Assembly: GCF_050436995.1 (NCBI RefSeq)
Contig: NC_134745.1
Span: forward strand, 3,162,001-3,226,000
Direction: 5' to 3'
DNA: 64,000 bases
DNA from: Anticarsia gemmatalis
Taxonomy: Eukaryota > Arthropoda > Insecta > Lepidoptera > Erebidae
Position 1 is the first letter of the stretch, and each line of letters opens with the position of its first letter. Below are positions 28,689 through 39,868 of this stretch, in pieces. The notes under the pieces were generated by a model. That model was not told the DNA's origin. It saw only the letters and a program-made list of their open reading frames with translations, and made no database searches. A program made the position numbers and the translations under genes.

Positions 28689-29200
28689 ATGGCAAAGACT
28701 GCTGACGTGAAGAAAAATAGTGAAGACGATTCAACCATGGAAGGAGACAGTGAGGAAGACACGGGGTGCGCCAAGAGGCTGATGGCCTGGATGGGGATCA
28801 ACCCGAACCTGATTATGTTAAAAGTGACTCTTTTTGTAATGTATGGAGCCACTGCATCCCTCTTGCCGTATTTGACGATACACATGCAGAGCATAGGACT
28901 TACTGTGCCCGAAATATCTTTTGTGTATTTAGCTCTGCCGTTTACGACCTTCTTAAGTCCACCGATAACCGGTAAGTTTGAATATTTGAGACAAAAAACT
29001 CTTTTTGCAGAAATTTCAGAATTTCAATGGTTGTAGGATTTCTGGTGGACCGTTTCGGCGAGTACAAGCCGGTCGTGATCACCGCTCTGATCCTGAATGC
29101 CGCTTTTCACCACTCGCTGCTTCTAATACCTCACCAGGAGACGCCGGGGATGATGCCATCGGCTTACGTCATGCGCCACCCCATTAGGAACACTGTTGAG
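28689..29200 (+). CDS. MFSD6: MFSD6 gene exons 1-2: acidic N-tail and first membrane helices
   Basis: Residues 1-149. The first 35 or so are an acidic cytosolic tail (SEDDSTMEGDSEEDTG). TM1 and TM2 follow (residues about 45-65 and 70-95), then exon 2 gives the conserved LVDRFGEYKPVV and a third hydrophobic helix with NAAFHHSLLLIP. The intron between them is only 65 nt. Its true acceptor is TTGTAG at 29034-29036; two earlier AGs (29010, 29019) would break the frame. Confidence 0.88.
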
Positions 29201-32200
29201 GTATAAATACTGACATTGTTTCGAAATCGACCCCTAAAGACATTGGACCTTGTTTCGTACTAGCACGGTATACACCTAAGAATTTAAGCAAATCGTCGTC
29301 ATCCGGCCTCAGGGCGAATTAACTAGTAGTGTCTTGTGAGCCTGTATCTCTGAATTAGTTAAGGGAATTAAGCTAAATTTATGCATGTTGGACTTTACCC
29401 TTGAATGCTATAATGGGCCATCCGTTGCGAACCTATAATTTTAATTCAAACGCATTAAAACAAGAATTCGTAAGGGAAGGCCACTTTATCAACTGATCTA
29501 CGCGTGATAACTACTGTAGAATAAAGGATGTATGCGATCTTTTACTGTGTGATTTCTTTTTAGATTTGGTGGAGTCCGTGCCCGAGCAGAGAATGTCCCG
29601 GTGAGGACGAAACAGTAGATTTTGTTCTTGATCGTTGCGTAGATTACTGTCAGTTGTACAGACCAGCCACCGAGAGTCCTTCAAGCGATCCTTCCGATGA
29701 CAAAGACGATCTGGACTTTCACATTAGTCATAAGATTCAACCGCCGAATCTGTCTAATGCTAGGTATATTGTCGTTCTTTGTTCTACTCTAGATGCATAC
29801 ATAACAGATAGAGCGATATTTCAGTATAATTCAAATGCCAAGTTGCATTGTTAGAACTTTTACGTACATTACCCCGTCAAATAATTTGTTAACTTAATAT
29901 ATTCATATAACTTTGATATTCATTACGTTTAATGCGCAGCAGTAATCATGTAAATTACGCTATTACTACATTAAATAACGACGATAACAATGTGTTCGAG
30001 TTTCAAGCAAACATTACGGGGTTTGCTTACTAATTTGAAACTTTGTTCTCCCTGAAGTTTATTATTGAAGAATTTCTCAAAGGAAATTGGTTCTTGAAGC
30101 GTCTTTATCATGGCAAAAATTATATTTTTATAATATGATATTAATGTAATGTCTAAAATTGATTATGACCAACTTCCTCGTGTCCCAGATCTCTTAACAA
30201 CTCGTTTCCTTCTTTCAAAAAAGGGATATCTGTTTCTTTTTGTTAAGAAGGAAATTATGCGTTTGTTAGCCAGTTCCTTTTTGCAGCGGTGTGTTAAATA
30301 TAACTGATGACGAAGAATTCACCGACGCAGCTTACTTTCTTATTGAAGTGCACGATGATTTGGAAGAACCTAAGGAACAACTCGGTATCGAAATGGAAAG
30401 AGTAAGTAAATAAAGAACAAAGCATAATGCGGTTGATTTACGAAGAGATAAGAATAAACACATTTGAAAGTATTAAATACTTGCGTGTGTTTTAGGATGA
30501 GGACGACCAAATAACAGATTTTAGATCAAGATTTGAAGAAAAACACTTAATAGCTCAAGGTGTAAACATAACAGCGTTAGATAAAGAGGATCTACGGTGC
30601 GGTGGCCTTGTGATGTTGCACAACATGACCAAGTTGTCCCAGCAACGCCTCGAAATACTATCTGCAGATTGCATGGTACAAAAATGTGCCTTCAGGTAAT
30701 GTAGCAACAGGTGATTTAATACCCCTGTTTGATTATAATATTATTTATAAGCCAACTACTTAATATTTATCTTAAGTTTGCACAAACGGTGGCTATCTAA
30801 AGGTAAATTATCATCGGAATATTACAGGAGAGGCGGCCCTGATACCTGCCCACCGGACTACAAGGAGAGCGACGATAAGACCTTCTATATTTACTTTTTC
30901 TTGAGATTTATGGGGACCATCATGCTGTCAGCCGGCGTCACTATCATGGATCCTATAGCCCTAACCATGATTCAAAAGTACGGCGGCGATTTTGGTAGAG
31001 AAAGGCTTTTTTCTAGTATCGGAATGGCCATATTTTCCCCTATCACGGGCATGCTTATAGATATGAGGAGTAAACAAGTTGGTACGTACGGCATCTCGTA
31101 ATACACGTAGTTATCATTAATGCCAATAGTGTTACTAAATGTTTACATCGGTTTGTTGATTACAGGTTACACCGACTATTCGGCTGCGTTCTATACATAT
31201 GACGTGTTGCTTCTGATATCGGCCGTTACCGTCGCCGTCATGCCCCTCGGAGCTAAGCTACCGGCCGACAACCTCCTACGCGACCTGGTCAACATTATCA
31301 AAATGCCACACATAATCATATTCATCTTTTTCCTGTTCGCGTTAGGAAACTTTTGGGGATTTATCGAATCTTATCTGTTTATTTATTTGAGGGAATTAGG
31401 AGCACCCAATTTCTTGTTAGGTAAGTTGTTATTTCAATAAGGTGTAATCCTTATTTTGAAATCAATGTTAACAAGTGGGGGCGTTTCAAAGTCGCAGTCG
31501 AGTTTATCAGCGCAAACAATCTGTGTAGTGGTCATTATGTGGTTTGTAGTATGTTCTATATCGAGTGCATCGTGTGTCCAGGAATAACCGTGACCGTGGG
31601 CACTCTGAGCAGTATCCCGTTCCTCTACGGCGCGGACGCCATCACCGCTCGCATCGGCCACGTGAATGTCATCATCGTCGCGTTCTTCTCCCACGCAGCG
31701 AGGCTCGTCGGCTACTCGTTTATCGAGTGAGTATCTCTCGTCCTCGTCTTCCGCATTTACTAACGTGTCCGTAATCCCACCACGTGACTCTGTTTGTGTG
31801 TGTTTAATTTATGTTTTATTGTCCGTTAAAGCTGCAGTGTGATAACGTCCTTATTATTTAGATAGTCTGCAATGAAAACATTGGTAGCAAATATGAAAAT
31901 AGTTGTTTGGTAAATAAAGTGTACACTGGATTCGGTTCGTTCGTCCAGTTTGCTCGCATGTTGTTCATAACTGACGTTAAATGACATAACAATGGTAGTA
32001 CGATGTGTTAAGATAAAGCATGGAGCACTCACTTATTGTCTACGCACAATTGTGCTAATATAGAGCATCTGATAAGTTCAGCCCTGGCAGTGACATATTT
32101 AGATACAATCCTTACGAGTAGTGAACAGTTTACAGCTCATTCTGATTGACCGAAGGATAAACTGACGTTGAGACACTACGATCAAAATATGTTTGCTATC

Positions 32201-35200
32201 GTAATCTTTCTCACGAATCAGTTCATCCTTCACAAACAAATGAATCTAATCAAACTTGCTTATTGGCATTCTTAATACCAGTTGTATATAATTATAATGT
32301 TTTCTTGCATTCCCATGCATACATCACTTGTATTACATCTTGATTACAATTATCTATACTAATATTATAAAGCTGAAGAGTTTGTTTGTTTGTTTGTTTG
32401 AACGCGCTAATCTCAGGAACAACGGGTCCGATTCGAAAAATTATTTCAGTGTTAGATAGCCCATTTATCGAGGAAGGTTATAGGCTATATATACATCACG
32501 CTACGACCAATAGGAGCAGAGCAGCAGAAGGAAATGTTACAAAAACGGGGAAAATTTTGACCCATTCTCTCTTATGTGACGCAAGCGAAGTTGCGCGGGT
32601 CGGCTAGTGTCCCATATAATAATATAATCGAATGACTAACAACCATTACCTTTGCTTAAAGTGAAAAAAAGCGGAAGCGATTCAGTAGATAAACTCTAGC
32701 AACATAACAAAGAAAGATTACCTGTTTATGTTCACAACTCTATACTTAAACCTAAACATAATCCTAAAAAACGGTTCAAATGGATTCAGTGGACCGGATC
32801 TCAGCGGTGTCCTTACGCATTAAATCACCATTTCCAAGATGAATGTATTTACGAGGCACTGTCAAGTTTATGAGCACAACGATGGCGCGTGGGACGAGAC
32901 TATCAAACAGTTACCTGATAGAACATACATGTTCTACAATGAACCACTTACTGGATTATTCCTGTTTCGTATTTTCCGAAAGAGACTTGACGTAGACATT
33001 TTTACGAGAAGCTTTAAAAGAACTGACTGACGCTGTCGAAATTGGACAGACATTTAAACTTTCTTATCAAAACAATTTTATACATATCCTTTTTGGGATT
33101 TCGTACCTAAAGGGTAAATGTATCACACTAATTACGCAGCCTGTCACCAGGCTGTATTTTAGGAGTCGTGATAGTAAAACAGTTGAAATTTCAACAGTGT
33201 TTTTTTTGCCCGATCTATTTTTGATAGCCGAGTGGTTTAAGTTGGCACCTCCCACGCAAGTGGTCGCAGGTTCGAATCCGAGGCAACACACCAATGACTT
33301 TTCGAAGTTATGTGTGTATTAGAAATAATTATCACATGCTCCAGCGGTGAAGGAAAACATCGTGAGGAAACCTTGCATGCCTAAAAATTTGTTTAATACA
33401 TTTATTGAGGGCATGCAAAGTCCCCAACCCGCACTTGGCCAGCGTGGCGGACTCAAGGCCTAACCCCTCCCTCATTACGGGAGGAGACCCTTGCCCAGCA
33501 GTGGGACATTAATGGGTTAAATTTATTATTTTTATAGCCGCGATAAATTGTAAAAAAAACAGAATAGAATAAATATTTTACTTTGCTTTTATACAACAGG
33601 CGTGACTTCTAAAAGAATTCAGGATCAAAAATTCAAGTCTTAGAACCTAATTCGTGTTTAGTTCTGTTTAAAACGGTAATTATCAACGATACTCTCGTTG
33701 TGAGTCGTAAAAAGGTACAACAAACTCTTATTTCAACAAGTTTTTGTATAATTCAAGTTTATAGTCTCGTTAAATAATAGTGTGCTTATATTGTGTGCAG
33801 TAAACAAAGTTAGTATTACAAACTAGGTGAGCTTGTGTTGTATTTATCAGATGCGTGATTTCCTATTTATGCCAGATTGAACTGGATAGCGATGCAGATC
33901 ATATTTCTAGATGACATTGATAGTAGAGACTACAAAAGATGTACTATGATTGTTTTTAAAATGATTATAAATACTGATATTATTTATTATGTTTTGGCGC
34001 TATTTAAAAAATGTTTTCTGGGTGAATATTAACATACAGCAACCGGATTCAATCGAAACAGTTAATATAAAACAGTATTTTCTGAATTTAACCACGTAAT
34101 ACCTTTAATATGTGCCGACTGCCGACAGTAGATCATCTTTTGCATATCGTATTTTTTAACAAAGTCTTCATCCTAGCCTTATTTCTCTGTAACTTACTGA
34201 TGATCATCATTATTGACTTGTGTCCATCTACTGCAGATGATTCGGGTGGCGTCAGACAGAGGAATATTTGTTAAGAAAGAACATCTTCGTTTGTGGCTTA
34301 AAATACCTATGTAGGAGTGTTAACTGCGACTGCATTTTGATTACTTGATTTATCATTGATGACACGACCTTGGGTAAAAATGACTTTTTGATTATTCACA
34401 GGAACTCCTGGTGGTGCTTTCCGTTTGAAGCTATGGAGTCGTTATCAGTGCATTTAATGTGGGTAGCAGCAGCTACGTACTGCGCTATGTTGGCTCCAAA
34501 GAGTTTACTTGCCACTTTGATCGGAGTGTTGGGCATGGCGCATTTCAGTCTTGGTACGTTATTTTAAATGGTTCATAGAATGATTTGGGTTATTTCGAAA
34601 TTGAGGGCTTTATTTACGGAAGGTCACTTGGGGGTAATTTCATGGACACAATTATAGGTGTGAATACTTTGTGCCTTCGGTACAAGACAAAGCTTTTAGA
34701 AAAAGCGTTGTACGCATTGAATAGATTGTCGGATATAATCCAACTACATTTTTTTAAAGTGTTTAGTTGTTAGTAGATACTATAAGCAAACTGAAACAAC
34801 ACCTGTATCATGAACCATTTATTTGCTATAAAAACGACAATTCTAAGTAATGAGTAATAAAACAGGAGGCTGTTTGAAGGAAAAGACAAATACGAATACA
34901 CTGATATTAATATCTTTAGGCAAATATTGAAAAATCTAAGCCACGGCATTACTTTGTACGCTACTATTCGAATTGAGATAACATTGACGTCATGTGAAAA
35001 CATTCTAAGCTTCAGACTGTGTTTTGTTTATGTTAGTCTGAGAAAACTGTCTTTTTCAATATTTTCTAAGAAAACAAAGAACAAAAGTGAAACGTAGCAA
35101 GAGTACCATGACCTGGCTAATTAAATCACATATTTGCCGAAATTGTTTGTCACACCTGCTAAAGAAATCCGTCATCAAAAAACATGGAGGTAAACGGATT

Positions 35201-38139
35201 CTTTCTTTTTCATGCCCTGAAAAGTAATTTGGAACAAAAAACACAAAATCATGATGTGAGTCAATCTTGGAGCAGCATTTGTTGAAAAGAGAATAATCAG
35301 AGCATTAACTGATTGAGTAACCATAAAAAACACTTTTATAGAAGAAACTACTTACAAAAGTCTTTAATTCCTAGGTCGGGGTAGTGGCAGCTTCGGCGGT
35401 GGTCTCCTCATAGCCTCCCTGGGAACAAGAGAGGCGTTCCGCTACATGGGCCTAATCGCGTTCCTTGGAGGAGTCCTGTACGGTCTACTGCATTACTTCT
35501 GGTTGAAGAACATCAATATGACGGGGATGCAGGATGCTTGTGAACCGGACACTGGTAAGGAAATACATAAAGACGATTTCTAAGTTATAAAGCTGTTCAT
35601 ATTCCTGATATCAAAGGGAACTCCTGCATTGCTCCGCCAAAAGGCTTCGTGAGATTGTAAATAATAATTTTTGCATGATGGTCACAAACTCACAAATACT
35701 TTATTCAAACTACGTGTAGATCAGATTTTTAATAATTTTCTTTTTACTGAATTCATATGTAAAACAAAGAATCTTAGAAACTCATAATCCTTCTAGAAAG
35801 TGGAGAAGGCGATAAGCTGAACGGAGAACCGTTGCGGAAGGATGCTGAAACCATGATATCTTTGGAGCGTCTTCACATGATCACGAGGTTCAACCCACTT
35901 GGCTCATTGCATTCGTTACCTAGAGGCTCTCGTTCAAGGGTACGTATAAATTGATTGTTAAATTGACGTGAGTCCGGATCTCGAGTAGGCAAGCTAGGAG
36001 TACCCACATAGAAAATCTTTTCGTTGCTTTCTTACCTGCAAAAGCGATACATCCCAATGGATAGGTTTCTACTAACTGAATTCTAGACTGCAATCAGTAA
36101 AGGTTAAGTAGAACCAATACTTCAGTTAATTACAAATTTAACCGTTATACAGAACTCTTCTTTGTGTTATAGCCACCTTCTGTCCATACTTTCATAGAAA
36201 TAGATTTTCTAAACAGATTTCAACTTGACTCTACCAATCCACTTTCCAGTTCTCCCAAGGCGACATAAACGAGCACTGCCGCAGTCGCAGCGGCAGCAAC
36301 AGTCAGCGTCGTGGCAGCAACTATGAAGGGTCTGCTTCCAAAGTGGACCTGCTTCGTTCAGCTCTGGAGATCAGTCACCATCATACGGGCAAAGGGCATA
36401 TTTCCAATCCAGTACTGTCTATTAGCCGGCCTAGTAATCATTATAAGGTGAGGCTTCATTTTTGATTGAAGACTTTTCTTTCTAAAACTTTGATCAACAA
36501 ATAAAGCTGCTTTGATATCTTTAAAACTTTTTTGTTACCAAACCAAGACAGTTCTTAAGAGAAATGTTTTGAGAGTAAAGTAATCCTGTAGGATCAGGTA
36601 GGTAATATCTCTGCTCAACTACAACTGACAGCGCTCACTTGATATTAAAATATCCCTATAATGAAAGAAAGTAAAACGAATGTTGTTAATTAAATAAAGT
36701 TATCTAGCGATAGAAAAACCGGGCCTAAAAGATTTATACAGGTATTTGATGAAAAGATACGCTTTAATTAGATTTACATCTTCCACGTGAGATGACTATC
36801 TTGTTTCCTGTCTTATTAATAACCGCTCTGGATTTACGTATCACGCTATTTGTAGCTAATAATAGCACAGCCAATTATCTAGACAGACATAATCTTAGAC
36901 TAGTATTTGACTTTCATTTCACTTGATTGCTTCGGAAATTTCAATTAATTTTTTTATTGTCTAACAACTTAGTAAAGTGATTTGCACGCAAGTTTCTTGG
37001 CTGGCGCAGGAATAAAGATTCAGAATTTAGCAAATTAGTGACTCGCAAGCTTATGCAGCTGATGGGGGACTGCTTGATACAACTATTTTATTTTTAAAAT
37101 AAAATATCCAAAGCTACTAACTTTAATTTAGATAGATCGTACACGCCAAGGCTACTGCTAAGTTGTAGAACTATAGATTGTCGTGTGCCATAATAAACTT
37201 GAAATTAATTGTATATAAGAATGAAAAACCAATTACACGAACAGATCACTGAACTTGAAGATAAAATTAATCGTAAAGTAAATCTAGAAAACGAAAAAGC
37301 AAAAACATTGATACATTTTGAATCCTTAGGATTTAAAGTCTTAGCTATTGATAATGTTATAGAACTTTTTGTTGCGTAAATAAATTGTGAAGGCTATAAA
37401 TAAGTTGAGATTATTTAATTAGTTGATTCTTGTTCAAATATAATGAAACCTTGCTGTGATCTTACGTTTTATGCTTTTATTTGTTCTCTGTATCTTCCAT
37501 TGTGACGTGGTATTGCTAATTTATTACCCTGATTATGTTACAACGTTGCGGCTTAGGTAAAAAATAATGGCAATATTTGATAGGAAGCTTTTCTAGTGAG
37601 ATAAATAGAAATTACTTTATATCGCGTGACTTTGTTGCTAACGATAACAGGAACAATCTCTTTTGTTCCGGTTTTCGCTTGAAGATCGGACACATTCCTG
37701 GCTCACAGCAATCAAGTTGGTAACTGACATATTAATTTACCTTCTGGGACAATTCATGTCCAGTCTGTTAAATTATAAAGAAAATCGATAAACAATAATA
37801 AACATACATACACAATAATTCAAACATAGTACCCATCTCTTCCTTTTTGAAGTCTATATAACTAATAGAATGATATCTTTACAGCAAGCCCATAGTGCTC
37901 CAAAACTCGGCCTAGCAGGACTTGTACAACGCACAAACATCTCGCAACCAGCTCTTTCCGAATACGACCCGAGGCGTCGTGATTCCATCCCGGAAGAGGC
38001 CGAAGAAGACCGACTGGCTGTCCCGGCGAAACCTCCGACAAAGACCAAGAGTGACAACATACCTCCTCCACCCACCTATGATGAAGCTATAGGGGAACAT
38101 AGGAAAAGTTGGCACTCCGATGACAGTACACCAACTTAG
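28689..38139 (+). CDS. MFSD6: MFSD6-like major facilitator superfamily membrane protein, 13 exons
   Basis: Spliced frame of 2595 nt, 864 aa. Exons: 28689-28971, 29037-29200, 29564-29763, 30287-30401, 30496-30695, 30777-31081, 31166-31420, 31582-31726, 34402-34553, 35375-35554, 35797-35939, 36250-36447, 37885-38139. Every junction has GT/AG and the phases match. Family signs: NPNLIMLKVTLFVMYG in TM1, LVDRFGEYKPVVI after TM2, a large hydrophilic insertion, GRGSGSFGGG in the C-terminal half, and membrane segments throughout. Known: MFSD6 proteins are multi-pass MFS relatives with poorly defined substrates. Start: the ATG at 28689 is the first AUG in this frame with no stop before the donor. A GTG reading further upstream is not a credible start. 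The gene is head-to-head with bun. Polyadenylation likely near 38520. Family assignment is confident; function is not. Confidence 0.9.
29564..30695 (+). CDS. MFSD6: MFSD6 gene exons 3-5: large hydrophilic loop
   Basis: Residues 150-320, with no hydrophobic segment. Rich in Asp/Glu, with several Cys (WWSPCPSRECPG, RCVDYCQLY, DCMVQKCAF) and NIT/NMT glycosylation sequons. This fits an extracellular or lumenal loop, which MFSD6 members carry between early helices. Exon coordinates are 29564-29763, 30287-30401 and 30496-30695. Phases are 2, 0 and 2 at their ends. Confidence 0.87.
30777..35554 (+). CDS. MFSD6: MFSD6 gene exons 6-10: remaining membrane core
   Basis: Residues 321-666 as five exons. 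Helices are clear in YIYFFLRFMGTIMLSAGV, VLLLISAVTVAVMPL, HIIIFIFFLFALGNFWGF, ITVTVGTLSSIPFLY and MWVAAATYCAMLAP. They end in the conserved GRGSGSFGGG and a last helix, LIAFLGGVLYGLLHYFW. The intron at 31727-34401 is the longest in the gene (2.7 kb) and contains a Helitron and a SINE copy. Confidence 0.88.
32353..32607 (+). mobile_element. Non-autonomous Helitron (short lepidopteran type), intact ends
   Basis: Begins TCTATACTAATATTATAAA and ends GGTCGGCTAG. It sits exactly between an A and a T, as Helitron insertions do. A GC hairpin (CGCAA-GCGAAG-TTGCG) precedes the CTAG terminus. A TTTG microsatellite lies near the 5' end. No coding capacity. Located in the 2.7 kb MFSD6 intron. Confidence 0.88.
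33222..33530 (+). mobile_element. tRNA-headed SINE, near full length
   Basis: Pol III A box (TAGCCGAGTGGTTTAAG from 33225) and B box (GGTTCGAATCC at 33269-33279) in a tRNA-Ser/Leu-like head. A body follows with GGAAAACATCGTGAGGAAACC, then a 3' tail region ending GTGGGACATTAATGGGTTAA and AT-rich sequence. A 3' fragment of the same family occurs at 55512-55608. It lies in the same MFSD6 intron as the Helitron. Confidence 0.8.
34201..34275 (+). repeat. Interspersed repeat fragment (GTGTCCATCT family)
   Basis: Shares about 60 nt with 49567-49645 with few differences, starting at a TCATCAT run. The common core includes TGCAGATGATTC and GGTGGCGTCAGA. Probably the 3' tail of a LINE or SINE. Class not determined. 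Confidence 0.6.
35797..38139 (+). CDS. MFSD6: MFSD6 gene exons 11-13: cytosolic C-terminal tail with PPxY motif
   Basis: Residues 667-864, with no membrane helix. Ser/Arg-rich stretches (LPRGSRSR, CRSRSGSNSQRRGSNYEG) suggest phosphorylation. The last exon has PPPPTYDEA, whose PPTY is a PPxY motif of the kind bound by Nedd4-family WW domains. This is inferred to control ubiquitin-dependent trafficking of the transporter. The stop is TAG at 38137-38139. Confidence 0.85.
37221..37379 (+). pseudogene. 52-codon ORF in MFSD6 intron 12, possible retrocopy or small gene
   Basis: An ATG at 37221 opens a 52-residue frame ending at TAA 37377-37379, closely followed by AAATAAA. The product is Lys/Glu-rich and helical (heptad-like N-half HEQITELEDKINRK), then a hydrophobic C-end (LGFKVLAIDNVIELFVA). 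The upstream frame has a stop 13 codons or fewer before the ATG. The layout, coiled coil then a short beta-like end, loosely recalls Spc25-type kinetochore proteins, but this is a guess. It may be a decayed retrocopy or chance in AT-rich DNA. Confidence 0.25.
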
Positions 38140-38501
38140 GGAAGGAAATCTAGTGTTCAAAAACCCTGAATCATATAATTTTCGACTTTTCGTCACAGCT
38201 ACTCTTGAGCGTAGCATGAAAAGTTCGTATGAGATTTTCTATATTACATTTTTTGTTTCGAAGGCTTCGACTACGCCCAAGAATACGCCATTTTAAATGT
38301 ATAAAGTTTAACTTAAGGTTACAAAGTTAAGTTAGAAGTTCGCAGTAATTTTAATCGCACTATTTTTATGATAGTAGTTAAAGTAAGCAACTTTTGTAAA
38401 GGCTTTAATTTATTTAAGTTGTAGATAATGGATAATATACATTGTTGTGAATTATACATCGTTTTATTACTAACCTTACGGTACTAAACTAACAAAATAA
38501 C

Positions 38502-38507
38502 AATAAA
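38502..38507 (+). terminator. Polyadenylation signal of the MFSD6 gene
   Basis: An AATAAA 363 nt after the stop codon, the first canonical hexamer in the AT-rich 3' UTR. Confidence 0.5.
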
Positions 38508-39868
38508 CCTATACTACTTTGATACAAGTTACAATATTTTCAAACGTCACTCAACTTTAGTAGTGCTTGAAGGTATAAGTTGAAAACTTACTTCATGATG
38601 CGATAGAAGAGAGTAGACAGCGTATCGTTGTGACGGTTTCTGAGTAATACTATTAAATAAATATGTAATACCCTCCGTAGTTTGGTGTCTTTGTGAGGAA
38701 AAAATATGTAGGTAATGCCTCGCTACCGCAGGTATTTCATATTTTTTCCTCACATGCATGTATAAGGCTTCTAAATTGTACTTTAAAAGTATTTAAATCG
38801 AAAACATTGTAGAGCAAAAAAGTTAAGCACAACTTAAATTCGAGTGACATTTTTACTTCTCAATTTAGACAAATCAATACAGCATTCAAAAAATTTAATA
38901 TCTTTTTTTACATTATATTGATATAATACCAATCTATGTATATTTATAGACATGTACTTAAAGGTGCTTAAGTAAAAAGTAAGTATTTCTCAAAATATAT
39001 TAACACTTGTATAACAGGAACTAAACTATGAACAAGCCGGTATCCATTTTCATAAGCTTGCTTTCGTCAAAAGTACAGTCAGCTCCAAAAGTCGCTGAAC
39101 ATATATTATTCAATGTTTCGAAACCCTTTATTTGTAGCATTGCATATTCATCCATCGAGAAAACATATGACGTTGATTGAAATGATTAATGCCAACTAAT
39201 TGTAACCGATTTTGTTCATGTATTTATTAAAATTTGGTAATAAAGAGGCTTTGAAAATATGAAGTTGTAAAGGGACTTATGGAGCTGACTGTACAATACA
39301 ATAAGGTCATGATAATGGACACTAAAGTTTTAAGACTACAAATAATAAATGCATGACGGCTAATACGGCATTACACTTTTACAGAAAAGAATGGAATATA
39401 AATATGTAACTTAATGCTGAAAGTTCTTTCACAATTATTAATTTTATGTGAAAAGTTGAGAGGATTTATGCACATTGCGTGTTTACATATGAACATTAAC
39501 CCCCAGTTTCTGAGTACATTTAGCGGTAGTTTATCTATTCAATAGCGTTTTTTAATATGAGTTTTAACGCTATTAAATAGATAAACTACCGCTAAATGTA
39601 CCTCAGAAACCGGGGGTAATTTAAGCATAAGATCCGATAACTTAGTGATAATTTAGAAGTAACAGCAGCTACCGTTACTTGAAAATTATCATAAACATAG
39701 TCGTGTAAATTATATTTACACAAACGATTTCGTAGTATCAACATGCGTTGATGTTCTATGACAGTGTCGTTTTATAGAAATGTAACGACATTCTAAGTCT
39801 GCCTATTCACTTTATATCACAGCATGGTCTATGCCAGTATCTTAAGTCCTACGTCAAGGTCAATGTCC
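38508..39868. other. Intergenic, convergent 3' ends of the MFSD6 gene and lipocalin 1
   Basis: AT-rich spacer between two genes that point towards each other. It contains one MITE-like hairpin (39495-39620, listed separately). No canonical AATAAA was found for lipocalin 1 in the first 250 nt of its 3' side; TATAAA variants occur there. No other feature seen. Confidence 0.5.
39495..39620. mobile_element. MITE-like long inverted repeat, copy 1
   Basis: About 54-nt arms (ATTAACCCCCAGTTTCTGAG... and its inverted complement) with a loop of about 16 nt make a near-perfect foldback. The arms contain ACATTTAGCGGTAGTTTATC, which recurs in three more arms at 54411-54655. No coding sequence, typical of a small DNA-transposon derivative. 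Confidence 0.75.

Noticed and set aside
28972..29036. Read-through of MFSD6 exon 1 into a 122-residue product
   Set aside because: A strong GTAAGT donor and a frame-restoring acceptor 65 nt later join directly to the conserved LVDRFGEYKPVV sequence.
33222..33290. tRNA gene
   Set aside because: A and B boxes are present but there is no full cloverleaf or acceptor stem. A conserved SINE body follows, so it is a SINE head.
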